DNA of 64,000 nucleotides from Stenotrophomonas maltophilia. GTDB lineage: Bacteria; Pseudomonadota; Gammaproteobacteria; Xanthomonadales; Xanthomonadaceae. Position 1 is the stretch's first letter. Each line of letters starts with the position of its first letter. A model generated the notes under the pieces. That model searched no databases. It was not told the DNA's origin and saw nothing but the letters and a program-made list of their open reading frames with translations. A program made the position numbers and the translations under genes. This document shows positions 46,262 to 55,769 of the stretch, one piece after another. The DNA is taken from contig NZ_SRHZ01000002.1 in the NCBI RefSeq assembly GCF_004684085.1, forward strand, positions 1-64,000, in the 5' to 3' direction.

Positions 46262-48747
46262 GGTGCCAGCAACTCCATTGACTCGCGCGTGGTCACCACC
46301 ACGTCGGGCACCTGCTGGCAGGCGTCGGCATCGAACAGGTCGAGCACGCGCAGCGCCAGCGCACGCGGCGAAGTCTCATCTTCTTCCTGCGCGGCCAGCA
46401 CCGGGCCCACGCAGGCCGGGCAGCCGGCCTTGCAGTCGCAGCGCTGCACCAGTTCGCGCGCGCGCTGCACCAGCTCGGCCTGGCGCTGCCACAGCGGCTC
46501 GCTGAGGCCGACACCGCCGGGGAAGTTGTCGTACAGATAGACGGTGGGCACGAACTCCTGCAGCAGCTCCACCACGCCGGGGTCACCCTCGCTGCCACGC
46601 AGCTGGCCACGGCCACTCTGGTCGGCAATCGCGAACCAGGAACCATCACCGTTGCCCACCGACTTCTGAAGGTCGCGCGCATCGGCCATCACCGCCACGG
46701 TGGCGACGATGTGCAGTGCATAGGCTGCGCCAAGGAACCCATCCAGCGCATCCTGCTTGCTGGCGAACGCGCGCAGCAGCAGCGCCTGCGGCAGCTGCCA
46801 CCACACCGCAGTGGTATGCAGTTCCTGGTCGGGCAGGTTCACCGGGCCGTAGCCGATGTTCTCGTGGGTGTAGTAGCGGATCTTCTTGTAGCCGGCCACG
46901 CGGCGCACCACGTGCACTTCGCCATGGTGCGAATCGCCACGGCCGGCCACGCCGCCATCGAAACGGTCCAGCACCTTGAGCTTGGTGAAGTCGATGCTGT
47001 CGGTGTAGTAGTCCACGTGGGTGCGGGTGACGTAGGCCTTGCGGCCTTCCCAGTCCAGCGTTTCCACCTGGTATGGGGTGGACTGCACCATGTGGATCGC
47101 GCCTTCGTACAAGGTGAGTGCAGCGGCGGAATAGTCGACCTCGGCGATGATCTGCTGGCGGCCATCGCTGCGGTCGACCACCACGAAGTTGCCATCGGCC
47201 ACCGCGCGCAGGCTGACCGCGTTGGCCGGATAGCTGTCGGCGATCCACTCCCAGCGCTCGCCTTCGCGATGGATGACCTCGGTCTCGGCCAGCGCCTCCA
47301 GGAAGACTTCCGGATCGATCGGGCCGAAGCCATCACCCACCCGGAACGGCAGTTCGAAGGCCGCGCAGCGGATGTGGTCGAACAGGATCAGCGGCTGGTC
47401 CGGCGCGATGCGTGCATGTTCGGGCGAGGCTTCGGCGAAGAAATCCGGATGCCGCACCACGTACTGGTCCAGCGGCTGCGAGCTGGCCACCATCACGCCC
47501 AGCGCGGGCTGCTGGCGGCGACCGGCGCGGCCGAAGCGCTGCCAGGTGGCGGCCACGCTGCCGGGGTAGCCGTTGAGGATGACCACGTCCAGGCTGCCGA
47601 TATCCACGCCCAGTTCCAGCGCCGAGGTGCTGACGATGCCGTCGATGTTGCCGGCGCGCATCGCACGCTCGGTCTCGCGGCGCTCGGTGGGCAGGTAACC
47701 GCCTCGGTACGCGCGGATGCGCGGTGGCTTGCGCGGGTCGTGGTCGAAGATGTCCTTCAGGTACTTGGTCAGCACTTCCACCATCAGCCGCGTCTGCGCG
47801 AACACCAGTGTCTTCAGCCCGGATTTGATCGCGATGCGGGCGATGCGGTTGCTCTGCGAACGCGCCGAGGCGCGCAGGCCCAGGTCCGGGTTGATCACCG
47901 GCGGGTTCCACAGCAGCACCTGTTTCGGCCCGCTGGGCGCACCGGATTCAGTGATGGCGGTAACCGGTGCCTCGATCAGCGCCTCGGCATGCGCCTGCGG
48001 ATTACCGATGGTGGCCGAGCACAGGATGAACTGCGGTTGCACGCCGTAGAACGCGCAGATGCGCTTGAGCCGGCGCAGCACGTTGGTGACGTGGCTGCCA
48101 AACACACCGCGGTAGGTGTGCACTTCGTCGATGACGATGTAGCGCAGGTTCTCGAAGAACTGCGCCCACTTTGTGTGATGCGGCAGGATGGCCTGGTGCA
48201 GCATGTCCGGGTTGGAGACCACGATGTCGCCGTGCAGGCGGATGGCCTGCCGCGCATCGCCGGGGGTGTCGCCATCGAAGGTGAAGGCCTTTACGCCCAG
48301 ATCGCCGGCACGGTTGAGTTCCAGCAGCTCGGCCACCTGGTCCTGGGCCAGCGCTTTGGTCGGGAACAGGTACAGCGCCTTGGCCTTGTCCTGCATGGCC
48401 GCACTGACCACCGGCAGGGTGTAGCACAGCGACTTGCCGCTGGCGGTGGGGGTGACGATGGCCACGTGTTCGCCGCGCTGGCTGGCCTCCCAGGCCTCGG
48501 CCTGGTGGCTGTAGAGCTGATCGATGCCACGTGCCTTCAGTGCCGCGGCCAGCGCCGGTGGCACCGAGTCGGGAATGGGTGCATAGCGGCCTTCGCGGCC
48601 GGGAATGGCGAAGCTGCCGGTGATGCGGTCCTGGTAGCGGCGCTGCAGGCGCGCGCTGAGCAGGGCGCCGTCGCGGGCGGGCAGGCCATCGCGGGTGGCG
48701 AGCTTCTGCTCGGCATCGGCGGTGCGCTTGGCGAGTTCGTAGGCCAT
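46258..48747 (-). CDS. mrfA: MrfA/YprA-like DEAD/DEAH helicase with C-terminal DUF1998/zinc region
   Basis: 829-aa superfamily 2 helicase (844 aa if the GTG at 48792 is used). Motif I is TPTASGKS, motif II is DEVHTYRG, and motif III lies at CSAT; the second RecA domain has QTRLMVEVLTKYL and RFGRAGRR. The C-terminal part has the family four-cysteine set C-x-C-x3-C-x2-C (CDCKAGCPAC), which binds zinc in MrfA. It is translationally coupled to the exonuclease gene downstream. No start has a clear ribosome site, so the exact N-terminus is uncertain. Role inferred: DNA cross-link or bulky-adduct repair. Confidence 0.88.
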   Translation of the reverse strand: MAYELAKRTADAEQKLATRDGLPARDGALLSARLQRRYQDRITGSFAIPGREGRYAPIPDSVPPALAAALKARGIDQLYSHQAEAWEASQRGEHVAIVTPTASGKSLCYTLPVVSAAMQDKAKALYLFPTKALAQDQVAELLELNRAGDLGVKAFTFDGDTPGDARQAIRLHGDIVVSNPDMLHQAILPHHTKWAQFFENLRYIVIDEVHTYRGVFGSHVTNVLRRLKRICAFYGVQPQFILCSATIGNPQAHAEALIEAPVTAITESGAPSGPKQVLLWNPPVINPDLGLRASARSQSNRIARIAIKSGLKTLVFAQTRLMVEVLTKYLKDIFDHDPRKPPRIRAYRGGYLPTERRETERAMRAGNIDGIVSTSALELGVDIGSLDVVILNGYPGSVAATWQRFGRAGRRQQPALGVMVASSQPLDQYVVRHPDFFAEASPEHARIAPDQPLILFDHIRCAAFELPFRVGDGFGPIDPEVFLEALAETEVIHREGERWEWIADSYPANAVSLRAVADGNFVVVDRSDGRQQIIAEVDYSAAALTLYEGAIHMVQSTPYQVETLDWEGRKAYVTRTHVDYYTDSIDFTKLKVLDRFDGGVAGRGDSHHGEVHVVRRVAGYKKIRYYTHENIGYGPVNLPDQELHTTAVWWQLPQALLLRAFASKQDALDGFLGAAYALHIVATVAVMADARDLQKSVGNGDGSWFAIADQSGRGQLRGSEGDPGVVELLQEFVPTVYLYDNFPGGVGLSEPLWQRQAELVQRARELVQRCDCKAGCPACVGPVLAAQEEDETSPRALALRVLDLFDADACQQVPDVVVTTRESMELLAP

Positions 48748-48840
48748 GGAAGATGGAGCCGGGACGGATTGCGAGGGATCACATGGCATCACAGATGAGT
48801 CTCAGGATGTGAGACATGGCCGCGAACCGGCGTGAATCAT

Positions 48841-50025
48841 TCAGCGCGAACGCGGAGGCGGGCGAGCCGCCAGCTCGGCGTCGCGGGCCGTGTCGCGGCG
48901 CAGGACCTGGCGTGTGCGCATGACTACTCTCAGCAGCTGCCCCAGCAGCATGGCAGCGGTGACGAACCACCACGGCGCAGGCGTCGGCACGAAAGGGATG
49001 CCAAGGTTGCTGTGCCGGGGAACAGCGTCAAACACGGCGGCGAATGCAAGCAGGCCCAGAATCAGCACCAGCCAGACCAGATGCCGCAGCAGCTGGCTCT
49101 GGGGAAAGCGCAGCCGATCCTGCACCAGCGACCAGCCTGGACCGGCGCCCAACACCGATCCGTCCGTCGCACGGATCTCCAGCCTGGCACGCCGTCCATC
49201 ATGGAAGCGTCCGCTGGTCAGCCATTCGGGAGGCAGTTCAATCCGGTGGTCGCTGCCGAGCATCCAGGTTGGCGGATAGCATGGGTCGAGAATGATCGTG
49301 CCGAGAATGCCATCGAGCAGCAGCACCCGTTGCGGCTGCTTCGGCCCGCGACGACCGGGCCAGGCCGTCCATGTGGCCAGCATGGCGAGGATCAGCAGAA
49401 ACAAGGCGGCCCCTTCGCTGCGGGAGTCAACGGCGATCAGGATCGCCACCACGGCAATCAACAGACCCGTGACGTACAGACCGGGCCCGCGCCGCAGGGC
49501 GACCTCGGCATCGCTTTCCAGGCGGGTGCCAAGCACGTCGCACCTGTCGATGCGGCGGCGCCTGCGCCGGGTATGCTTGCCACACGCTGCGTCATGCGCA
49601 GTGGCCTCGGCATTCACCCGTGCGTGCGCGCCGACGATGTGGAACCCGTTCAAGCGCACGACAAGCGCACAATCGCCCGCGAGTACGACCTCGGCCTGGT
49701 TGTCGTCGGCAAGGTGCCGCCATGCATCGAAGGGCAACAGGACCGCGACGTCGTCGAGCCAGGCCGAATGCAGGAGGCGATCGCCGAAGCCCGATCCGGC
49801 GGTGATTGCCCCCGACAAGGTGCGCACCTCCGCTTCGTGCCTGCGTCCGGTGATCACACGCACACTTGCCAGTGCGGCATCCTCCTCGACGGTCAGCCGC
49901 CGGAGCTGCGGGCGCCGTCGCAGATCGCGCAGCGCATCACGCATGCGCGATGCCCATTCGGCGTAGCCGGCCAGCAGCATCGCTGCCAGCAGGGCGAGAA
50001 CAACCAGCGTGAGGGTGACTGACAT
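48841..50025 (-). CDS. Hypothetical multi-pass membrane protein
   Basis: About 394 aa, with an N-terminal membrane helix (about 3-24), a soluble region (about 40-170), a pair of helices (about 175-215), a second soluble region, and two more helices near the end (about 320-365) before an Arg-rich tail. No family recognised. The start is uncertain: ATGs at 50025 and 50070 are possible and neither has a strong ribosome site; the frame opens at 50355 but overlaps the divergent gene. It lies after the helicase region as a single leftward gene. Confidence 0.55.
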   Translation of the reverse strand: MSVTLTLVVLALLAAMLLAGYAEWASRMRDALRDLRRRPQLRRLTVEEDAALASVRVITGRRHEAEVRTLSGAITAGSGFGDRLLHSAWLDDVAVLLPFDAWRHLADDNQAEVVLAGDCALVVRLNGFHIVGAHARVNAEATAHDAACGKHTRRRRRRIDRCDVLGTRLESDAEVALRRGPGLYVTGLLIAVVAILIAVDSRSEGAALFLLILAMLATWTAWPGRRGPKQPQRVLLLDGILGTIILDPCYPPTWMLGSDHRIELPPEWLTSGRFHDGRRARLEIRATDGSVLGAGPGWSLVQDRLRFPQSQLLRHLVWLVLILGLLAFAAVFDAVPRHSNLGIPFVPTPAPWWFVTAAMLLGQLLRVVMRTRQVLRRDTARDAELAARPPPRSR

Positions 50026-50216
50026 CAGCAGGTTGGCAGTGGCGGTTCTGCAGGCTGCGGGCGTCCTCATCGCAGGGCAATGACATTTGTTGCAGATCGC
50101 GCGCGCGGGTGTCCGAACTGCGAGGGCGGACACACGCTGAACGCCTGTACCTTCATCCAACGAAATATGAAGCCGGCATCCGTATCCTTGGGCACTGGAC
50201 GCAACCAATAGGGTGG

Positions 50217-50735
50217 ATGGATGTGGCACGACGTGGAACGCAGGGAGCACTCCTGGCCGGCATGCTGCTGGCCGGCATCGCACAGGCGCAGCAGGCCGCG
50301 CCGGTAGCGGTGCCCGATGCTGTGCCCGCTCCTCCTGCTGATGCGACGGCAGCACCTGCCGCGCCGATCTCCACCACCCTGCCGCAGGACAATGTCACCA
50401 CCCTGGGCGAAGTGCGTGCACTCAGGCCCGACGACGAGCCGCTGGATCTGTACCGTTTCAAGAACCCGGTGAAGTTCGGCGACAACCGCTTCAGCCGCGA
50501 CTGGAGCGAACCGCCATCGCCGGAGCAGGTCAGCATGGGCGGCGGCTACATCATGATGGGCGTGGTGAAGGGCGTGATGGCGGCGGCCAAGGGGATCAAC
50601 AGACTCACCGGCGGACCGGCACAGATCCAGGCCGCCGTGGCGCGGCCACCGCCGGAGCTCAGTGCTGAACAGCAGCAGCGTGCGCTGCGCTTCTGCCAGG
50701 AGCAGGAAGGCTGCGACGCCCCGCCGGTGAAGTAG
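50217..50735 (+). CDS. Secreted hypothetical protein
   Basis: 172-aa protein with a signal peptide (residues 1-25, cleavage near AQAQQ) and a Pro/Ala linker (about 28-55). A conserved-looking domain follows (LGEVRALRPDDEPLDLYRFKNPVKFGDNRFSR split over two strands), and the tail ends RFCQEQEGCDAPPVK with two cysteines. AGGGTGG lies just before the ATG at 50217; the longer frame from 50109 lacks a signal peptide at its start. Family not recognised. It is 35 nt upstream of another secreted protein on the same strand. Confidence 0.6.
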   Translation: MDVARRGTQGALLAGMLLAGIAQAQQAAPVAVPDAVPAPPADATAAPAAPISTTLPQDNVTTLGEVRALRPDDEPLDLYRFKNPVKFGDNRFSRDWSEPPSPEQVSMGGGYIMMGVVKGVMAAAKGINRLTGGPAQIQAAVARPPPELSAEQQQRALRFCQEQEGCDAPPVK

Positions 50736-50770
50736 GCGTATCCTGCCGCCATTCCATCGAAGCCGCCCGG

Positions 50771-51445
50771 ATGTTGCTGCGTTCCCTGTTCCTGCTTGCC
50801 ACGCTGAGCCCGCTTGCTGCGTTCGCCAGTGAGCTGGCTGACGGCGGTTCCTGCCGCAATGGCGCGTTCCCCTCTCAACAACAAGGCTTCGCGCTGGCCA
50901 AGGTAATCGGCACGCCGCGCCTGTATCTGCTTGGCGACATGGACGGCTGCCCTGCCAAGGGCGAACCGGCCTGCCGTCAGCGCAGTTACGTGGTCAACGG
51001 CGATACGGTGGTGACCGGGCGCGACTTGGACGGCTATCGCTGCGCGTTCTTCCCGAACAAGGTCGGCGGCAGTGCCGGTTGGGTCGACCGCAGCAAGCTG
51101 CAGCCGTTGCCGGTGGACGTGCCGTCGCTGCAGGACTGGACGGGCAACTGGAAAGACGGCGACAACGGGTTGAAGATTCGCGTGCAGGACGGACAGCTGC
51201 ATGTGGAGGGTGACGCCTACTGGCCGTCCGCCAATCCGTCGCCGGAGGTCCGTCCCTATGGGCCCAACATGGGCCAGGTGGAAGCGCGTGCGGCGCCACA
51301 CGGCACCGACGTGGAGTTCGTCGAGGACACCTGCAGGATGCGCGTGCATTCGCTGGGTGAGGTGCTGATCGTGGCCGACAACAGCGAATGTGGCGGCATG
51401 AACGTGCGCTTCAATGGCGTGTACCGGCGCGCGGACACGCGTTGA
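50771..51445 (+). CDS. Secreted hypothetical protein
   Basis: 224-aa protein with a signal peptide (1-20, cleavage near AFASE). Seven cysteines (SCRNG, DGCPAKG, PACRQ, YRCAFF, DTCRM, SECGG and others) and beta-strand patterns suggest a disulfide-bonded periplasmic or surface protein. A segment reading YVVNGDTVVTGRDLDGYRCAFF followed by GWVDRSKL looks like a bacterial SH3-type fold, which is only a suggestion. It probably forms a two-gene unit with the preceding gene. Its stop touches the first base of the 117-bp tandem repeat. Confidence 0.6.
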   Translation: MLLRSLFLLATLSPLAAFASELADGGSCRNGAFPSQQQGFALAKVIGTPRLYLLGDMDGCPAKGEPACRQRSYVVNGDTVVTGRDLDGYRCAFFPNKVGGSAGWVDRSKLQPLPVDVPSLQDWTGNWKDGDNGLKIRVQDGQLHVEGDAYWPSANPSPEVRPYGPNMGQVEARAAPHGTDVEFVEDTCRMRVHSLGEVLIVADNSECGGMNVRFNGVYRRADTR

Positions 51446-51794
51446 AAAGCGCCAACCAAGGTTGGCATCTACGGTAGATCCACGCCATGCGTGGACGCTG
51501 TCTGCGATGCAATGGGTGGGGTCAGCGCCCTTTCGCAGACGAAAGGGATCCGACCCCGTCGAAAAGCGCCAACCAAGGTTGGCATCTACGGTAGATCCAC
51601 GCCACGCGTGGATGCTGTCTGCGGTCCAATCGGTGAGGTCAGAGCCCTTTCGCGGGCGAAAGGGATCCGACCCCGTCGAAAAGCGCCAACCAAGGTTGGC
51701 ATCTACGGTAGATCCACGCCATGCGTGGATGCTGTCTGCGATGCAATGGGTGGGGTCAGAACCCTTTCGCGGACGAAAGGGATCCGACCCCGGG
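51444..51794. repeat. Three tandem 117-bp repeats
   Basis: Units start at 51444, 51561 and 51678, each exactly 117 bp and nearly identical. Every unit holds three palindromes in order: GCCAACC-AA-GGTTGGC, a GTAG/ATCCACGC element, and a GGGGTC...CCTTTCGC...GCGAAAGG...GACCCC hairpin. Because 117 is divisible by 3, open frames run through it on both strands, but these are not genes. It fills the gap between two convergent stop codons. Confidence 0.92.
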
Positions 51795-51795
51795 G

Positions 51796-53604
51796 TCAGC
51801 GTCGTCGCTCGAGCCACCACAGCAGTGATGCGCACAACACGAAGGCCAGCCACCACGGCCAGCGTGAGCCCGGCACGGGTTGCATCGCCGACGTGCTCGC
51901 CGGCGTACTGGCGGCCAACGCCTGCGTGGTCGCCTCGATCATCGCCTGCCGATGCAGCGTCGGCGCATCCTTCGGGTCGAACACATAGCGCCAGACAACA
52001 CTGTTGCCATGTTGCAGGCGCTGCCAGCCTGCCTCACGCGGCCACCAGCCGGCGCAGCGCAGCGCCGACGTCGCTCCATCGACGATCAGGGGCACATCGT
52101 CGCCACGCTTGTTGAAGACCTGCAGCGGCGCCTGCACACCGCACAGCGTCTGCCGTTCGCCCGCCCAGCTGATCGGCTGCGGCGACCACAGCGCATCAGC
52201 GCTGCCCTGTGCACGTGCCAGCCCGGCAACCACGCTGCTCCAGAGTTCACCGTGGCGGTCATCGCGGCCGGCCAGCACCCAGCGCCAGCTGTCGGTCAGC
52301 GGCAGCAGGCCGATGCGGCCCTTGCCGACTGCGCGCCATCCGCCGATCGCATTGCCGGCATGATCCTGCAGCAGCGCGCTGCTGCCCGGCACCTGCAGCG
52401 CCAGTGCTTCCAACGCGGGCAGGGCGGCGTTGTGTGAGCTGCGGTCTGCCTCATCGCCATAGCCGGTCGGCAGCGTACCGGCGGCGAGCGGGCCACGTCG
52501 TGCGGCGAGGATCGCGCTTTCGCCGTCGCCGGGAAGTTCGATGGCACGGCTGCTGCCATCCCCCTGCACGGGCAGGCCAAGATCGCGCAGCCTCTGGCGC
52601 GCGCTGGCCGAAGGTGCGCCCGCACTGCGCACCAGCACGCCAAGCCCCTCGCGCAGTGCCTGGCGCACGGCGGCGAGCTGGCCCGCACTCAATGCCGCCA
52701 GGCTGCGCTCGTCCAGCAGCAGCAGATCGCTGCGCGTGAGCGATGCTGCATCAATCGACACCGCGCCATCGCCGATGCTGAGTCCGGCCCCCGTATCCGC
52801 CTGCACCTGCACACGGATGCCGGCATCGGCCGCCCACCGCCGCAGGTACTTCAGTTCGGGCCCCGGCGCACTGGCGCGCACCAGCAGGCGCAGCGGTGCG
52901 GCCGGCAGGGTCTGCTGCGGCACCGGTACGCTGTCCACCACATGGCCGTCGGCATCGAGCAGGCGCAGCTGGAACACGCTGCGGCCTTCGGCGCGGGCGA
53001 TGCCACTCAACTGCACGCGGCCGTCGTCGGCAACGTCCGTGCGATCGACCACGCTGTCGGCCGGATCGAGCAGTTCGGCCTTCGCCTTTACCACGCCACG
53101 CGCCTGTGCCTGCACGTCGAAGCGAGCACCGGGTGCGACATCGGCCGGCGGTTGCAGCGCGATCCAACCGCGCGGCTCCGGTGCGGCCTGCCAACGTACA
53201 TCCGGCGGCAGCGCCGCGTCGCGGTCACGTGCGGCCAGGCCCGCACCGACCAGCGTCAGCGTGGAGGCCGGATGCTGGCGCAGCGCGGTGGCCAGGTCGG
53301 GAACGCGCTGTGCCCCGGGTACATCGGTGGCCTCCGGCAACAGCAGCATCGGGCCTTCGCTGGCCGGGAATGCGCCAGCCTTGCCGGCATCGATTCCCAG
53401 CACGACCAACCCACCTGCGGGCTGCTGGCGGGTAGGGGGGGCCAGGCAGAAATACAGCAGCGTGGCGGCGATGATCTGCAGCGCGATCACGCCCCACCGG
53501 CGGCCAGGGTGCGCGGTGCTTCCACGCAGCTGGCGCACGCTGGCAATGACCACGACCAGAGTGAGTGCCAGCGCAATCCACAGGTTCAGGCTGGAGGTGT
53601 TCAT
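51796..53604 (-). CDS. Membrane protein at the end of the MoxR/Bat-type operon
   Basis: 602-aa protein with two N-terminal transmembrane helices (about 7-25 and 40-57), a large periplasmic part, and a final helix before WWLERRR. The middle contains a segment LVVLGIDAGKAGAF and a later GEGLGVLVRSAG and GKGRIGLLPLTDSWRW pattern. These resemble the glutamine-amidotransferase-like fold found in membrane proteins of MoxR/Bat gene sets, without a clear catalytic Cys. It overlaps the DUF4175-like gene by 4 nt (ATGA) and is the last gene of the operon. Likely an envelope scaffold; function unknown. Confidence 0.65.
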   Translation of the reverse strand: MNTSSLNLWIALALTLVVVIASVRQLRGSTAHPGRRWGVIALQIIAATLLYFCLAPPTRQQPAGGLVVLGIDAGKAGAFPASEGPMLLLPEATDVPGAQRVPDLATALRQHPASTLTLVGAGLAARDRDAALPPDVRWQAAPEPRGWIALQPPADVAPGARFDVQAQARGVVKAKAELLDPADSVVDRTDVADDGRVQLSGIARAEGRSVFQLRLLDADGHVVDSVPVPQQTLPAAPLRLLVRASAPGPELKYLRRWAADAGIRVQVQADTGAGLSIGDGAVSIDAASLTRSDLLLLDERSLAALSAGQLAAVRQALREGLGVLVRSAGAPSASARQRLRDLGLPVQGDGSSRAIELPGDGESAILAARRGPLAAGTLPTGYGDEADRSSHNAALPALEALALQVPGSSALLQDHAGNAIGGWRAVGKGRIGLLPLTDSWRWVLAGRDDRHGELWSSVVAGLARAQGSADALWSPQPISWAGERQTLCGVQAPLQVFNKRGDDVPLIVDGATSALRCAGWWPREAGWQRLQHGNSVVWRYVFDPKDAPTLHRQAMIEATTQALAASTPASTSAMQPVPGSRWPWWLAFVLCASLLWWLERRR

Positions 53605-55769
53605 GGCTGCGCCTCAAGCGCGTCGAGGTAGCGCTGGCCCATCGCATCGGCCGCACTGCGCCGCATCGCCTGCGGCAGCGGACGCTGCAGCGCCCGCCAC
53701 AGCTGTGTGCGCAGGCGCTGGCGGCAGTCGTGACAACCGGGCTCGATGCGCAGCTGCTCGATGGCGGCGGCCAGATCCAGTGCATCGGACAGGTAGGCGG
53801 CGTTGCGCTGCTGCCAGGCCGCAAGCGCATCGAGATCCGGTGCGCCGGTGTCATCACCGAGGCGCTGCCAGGCCTCAACGATGGCCGGATCCGGCGGAGT
53901 GCGCGCGGCCAACGGCAGATCACGACTGACCAGTCCGGCGCGATCACCGCCGAGGCGACGGCCTTCATCGATCGGCGGCAGCTCCGGCCCGACCCGGGCC
54001 AGGTAGATGCGCTCGGCCTGCTGTACCTGTTTGATGAAGCCCAGCGCCTTGTAGGCGAAGGGCAATGCCTGCTCCGGACGGCCCTGGCGCAGCTCGCCTT
54101 CGGCCGACCACATCTGGTCCAGCGCGGCCTTCAACGTGGCACGGGTCTGCGGATCGAGCAGGGTCGCCGCTTCGGCGTGGTCATGGGTGTGGCCGTATTC
54201 CGACAGCACATCGGTGTCGCTGCCGAACACCGGTGGCGTATCGGCATTGGCCGTCTTGCCGCCGTGATCGTGGCCATGCGCGTCGTGCGCGCCAGTCTCG
54301 GCGCCATGGTCGTGATCGTGATCGTCGTCGTGGTGGTCTGCGGCCGGCGTATCGCTGGTTGGCAGGTCGCTGGTCGGCGGTGGCTTCGGCGCACCTTCGC
54401 TTTCCTCGCCCAGGAACTGGCCGTAACGCAGGCGCAGGATGCGCTGGTCGACGCCGATCGCATCGCTGCGCTTCACGAAGTCCTCGGCGGCCAGGCTACG
54501 TCGCTGCCGGATCAGCGCTTCGGCATCGATGATGATCTGCCGCTGGCTGCGGAAGTACGCAGGCAGGGTCTTCTTGATGCGGCCTTCCAATTCGGCACCG
54601 AGCGCGACTTCGGTGCTGGGCAGGCGCAGGATCACGCTGCTGCTGCGCCCGGTCTGCGGCGTGGGTGCATGGTTGTCGCGCACTTCCAGCTGGGCGATCA
54701 CATCGTTGCCGGGCTGCGCGCCCAGCGCAGCCAGATCCAGGGTATGGGTAAAACGTCGCGCGGTGGCTTCGCCGCTACCGGCAAGCATGACGCTGCGCTT
54801 CACGAAGGTGATGTTCTCACCGCTGCCCTCGGTGGTGGTGATCGACAGTGTTGCCTGCGCCGCGACACCGTAATCATCGCTGGCCTCGAAGCGCAGTGCC
54901 CACTGCCGTTGCCCCGGCGTGCCCAGCACCAGGCTGGCGGCGGGCTCCAGCACGCGCACGCTGGGTGCACGGTCGGCCACCACATCCAGCCGATGCAGGC
55001 GGGTCTCTGCCAGCGCCGGTTCGCTCACCACGCGGTACAGCACCGGCATGCGTGCAACGTCCTGCGCCTGCCACTGTCCTTCGTGCTCGCTCAGCGGCAA
55101 CCGGCGACCATCGTGGAACTGCAGCCATGCCTTGTCCGGTGCGCGGTCGAAGCGCAGCGACCACGACAGCCGGCTGTCGGCGGCGACCTTGGCATCCAGT
55201 GCATTCTGGGTAAGCGTGGCCTGGCCGGTATAGGCCGGCGCGTCGATGCGCAGGCGGGTGGACTGTAGGCGCAGCGGGCCTGCGGCAGCAGTGCTGCCGG
55301 GCGCCGACGAGCGGGCAGGCGCGGAACCGGGGTTCGAACGTGGCCAGCCCAGTGCCAGCACCACAATGGCCAGCCCTGCGATCCAGCACAGCGCCAATAC
55401 CCCACGTGGCCAGCGCGGACGCAGCTCCGGCATCGCGCGTTCCAGCGTGGCCAGCACGTGCGTGCGCTGGCGCTGCTGCAGCGGATTGAGCGTGGTGGCG
55501 TCAGCGAACAGCAGGTCGGCACTGTCCTCGCTGGCACCGCTGCCATCGAGTTGGCGCTGCAGCCACTGCCGGTCCAGCCGGCGGGCACGCGCAGTGGCGA
55601 GTGCTGCGCAGACGAGCAGGCTGACCGTGCCGACAACACAAGCGGTGTCGAAACCGGCCAGGCGCAGGGCCAGCGCCGTCGCGGCCAGCGCCCATGGCAG
55701 GCCCAGCAGCAGGGTGATGGCGGCGCGGCGGCGGCGTGCGCGTTGCCAAGCGTGCTGCAGGGTGTTCAT
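53601..55769 (-). CDS. DUF4175-like membrane protein with His/Asp-rich loop
   Basis: 722-aa protein with two or three N-terminal transmembrane helices (about 18-60 and 122-140), a long periplasmic region, and a C-terminal helical part containing LEAQP. It resembles DUF4175 proteins, which occur in MoxR/DUF58/DUF4159 operons. Around residues 475-520 is a low-complexity stretch with many His and Asp (DHHDDDHDHDHG, then HDAHGHDHGG), likely a metal-binding loop. It overlaps both neighbours by 4 nt. Function unknown; envelope role inferred from context. Confidence 0.72.
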   Translation of the reverse strand: MNTLQHAWQRARRRRAAITLLLGLPWALAATALALRLAGFDTACVVGTVSLLVCAALATARARRLDRQWLQRQLDGSGASEDSADLLFADATTLNPLQQRQRTHVLATLERAMPELRPRWPRGVLALCWIAGLAIVVLALGWPRSNPGSAPARSSAPGSTAAAGPLRLQSTRLRIDAPAYTGQATLTQNALDAKVAADSRLSWSLRFDRAPDKAWLQFHDGRRLPLSEHEGQWQAQDVARMPVLYRVVSEPALAETRLHRLDVVADRAPSVRVLEPAASLVLGTPGQRQWALRFEASDDYGVAAQATLSITTTEGSGENITFVKRSVMLAGSGEATARRFTHTLDLAALGAQPGNDVIAQLEVRDNHAPTPQTGRSSSVILRLPSTEVALGAELEGRIKKTLPAYFRSQRQIIIDAEALIRQRRSLAAEDFVKRSDAIGVDQRILRLRYGQFLGEESEGAPKPPPTSDLPTSDTPAADHHDDDHDHDHGAETGAHDAHGHDHGGKTANADTPPVFGSDTDVLSEYGHTHDHAEAATLLDPQTRATLKAALDQMWSAEGELRQGRPEQALPFAYKALGFIKQVQQAERIYLARVGPELPPIDEGRRLGGDRAGLVSRDLPLAARTPPDPAIVEAWQRLGDDTGAPDLDALAAWQQRNAAYLSDALDLAAAIEQLRIEPGCHDCRQRLRTQLWRALQRPLPQAMRRSAADAMGQRYLDALEAQP

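Noticed and set aside
50546-51856. 436-codon minus-strand frame with repeated IHAWRGSTV segments
   Set aside because: The protein-level repeat is only the 117-bp DNA tandem read in frame (117 is divisible by 3); the rest is antisense to two secreted-protein genes.
51491-51988. 165-codon plus-strand frame with internal repeats
   Set aside because: Same cause: translated REP array, no ribosome site, no family.
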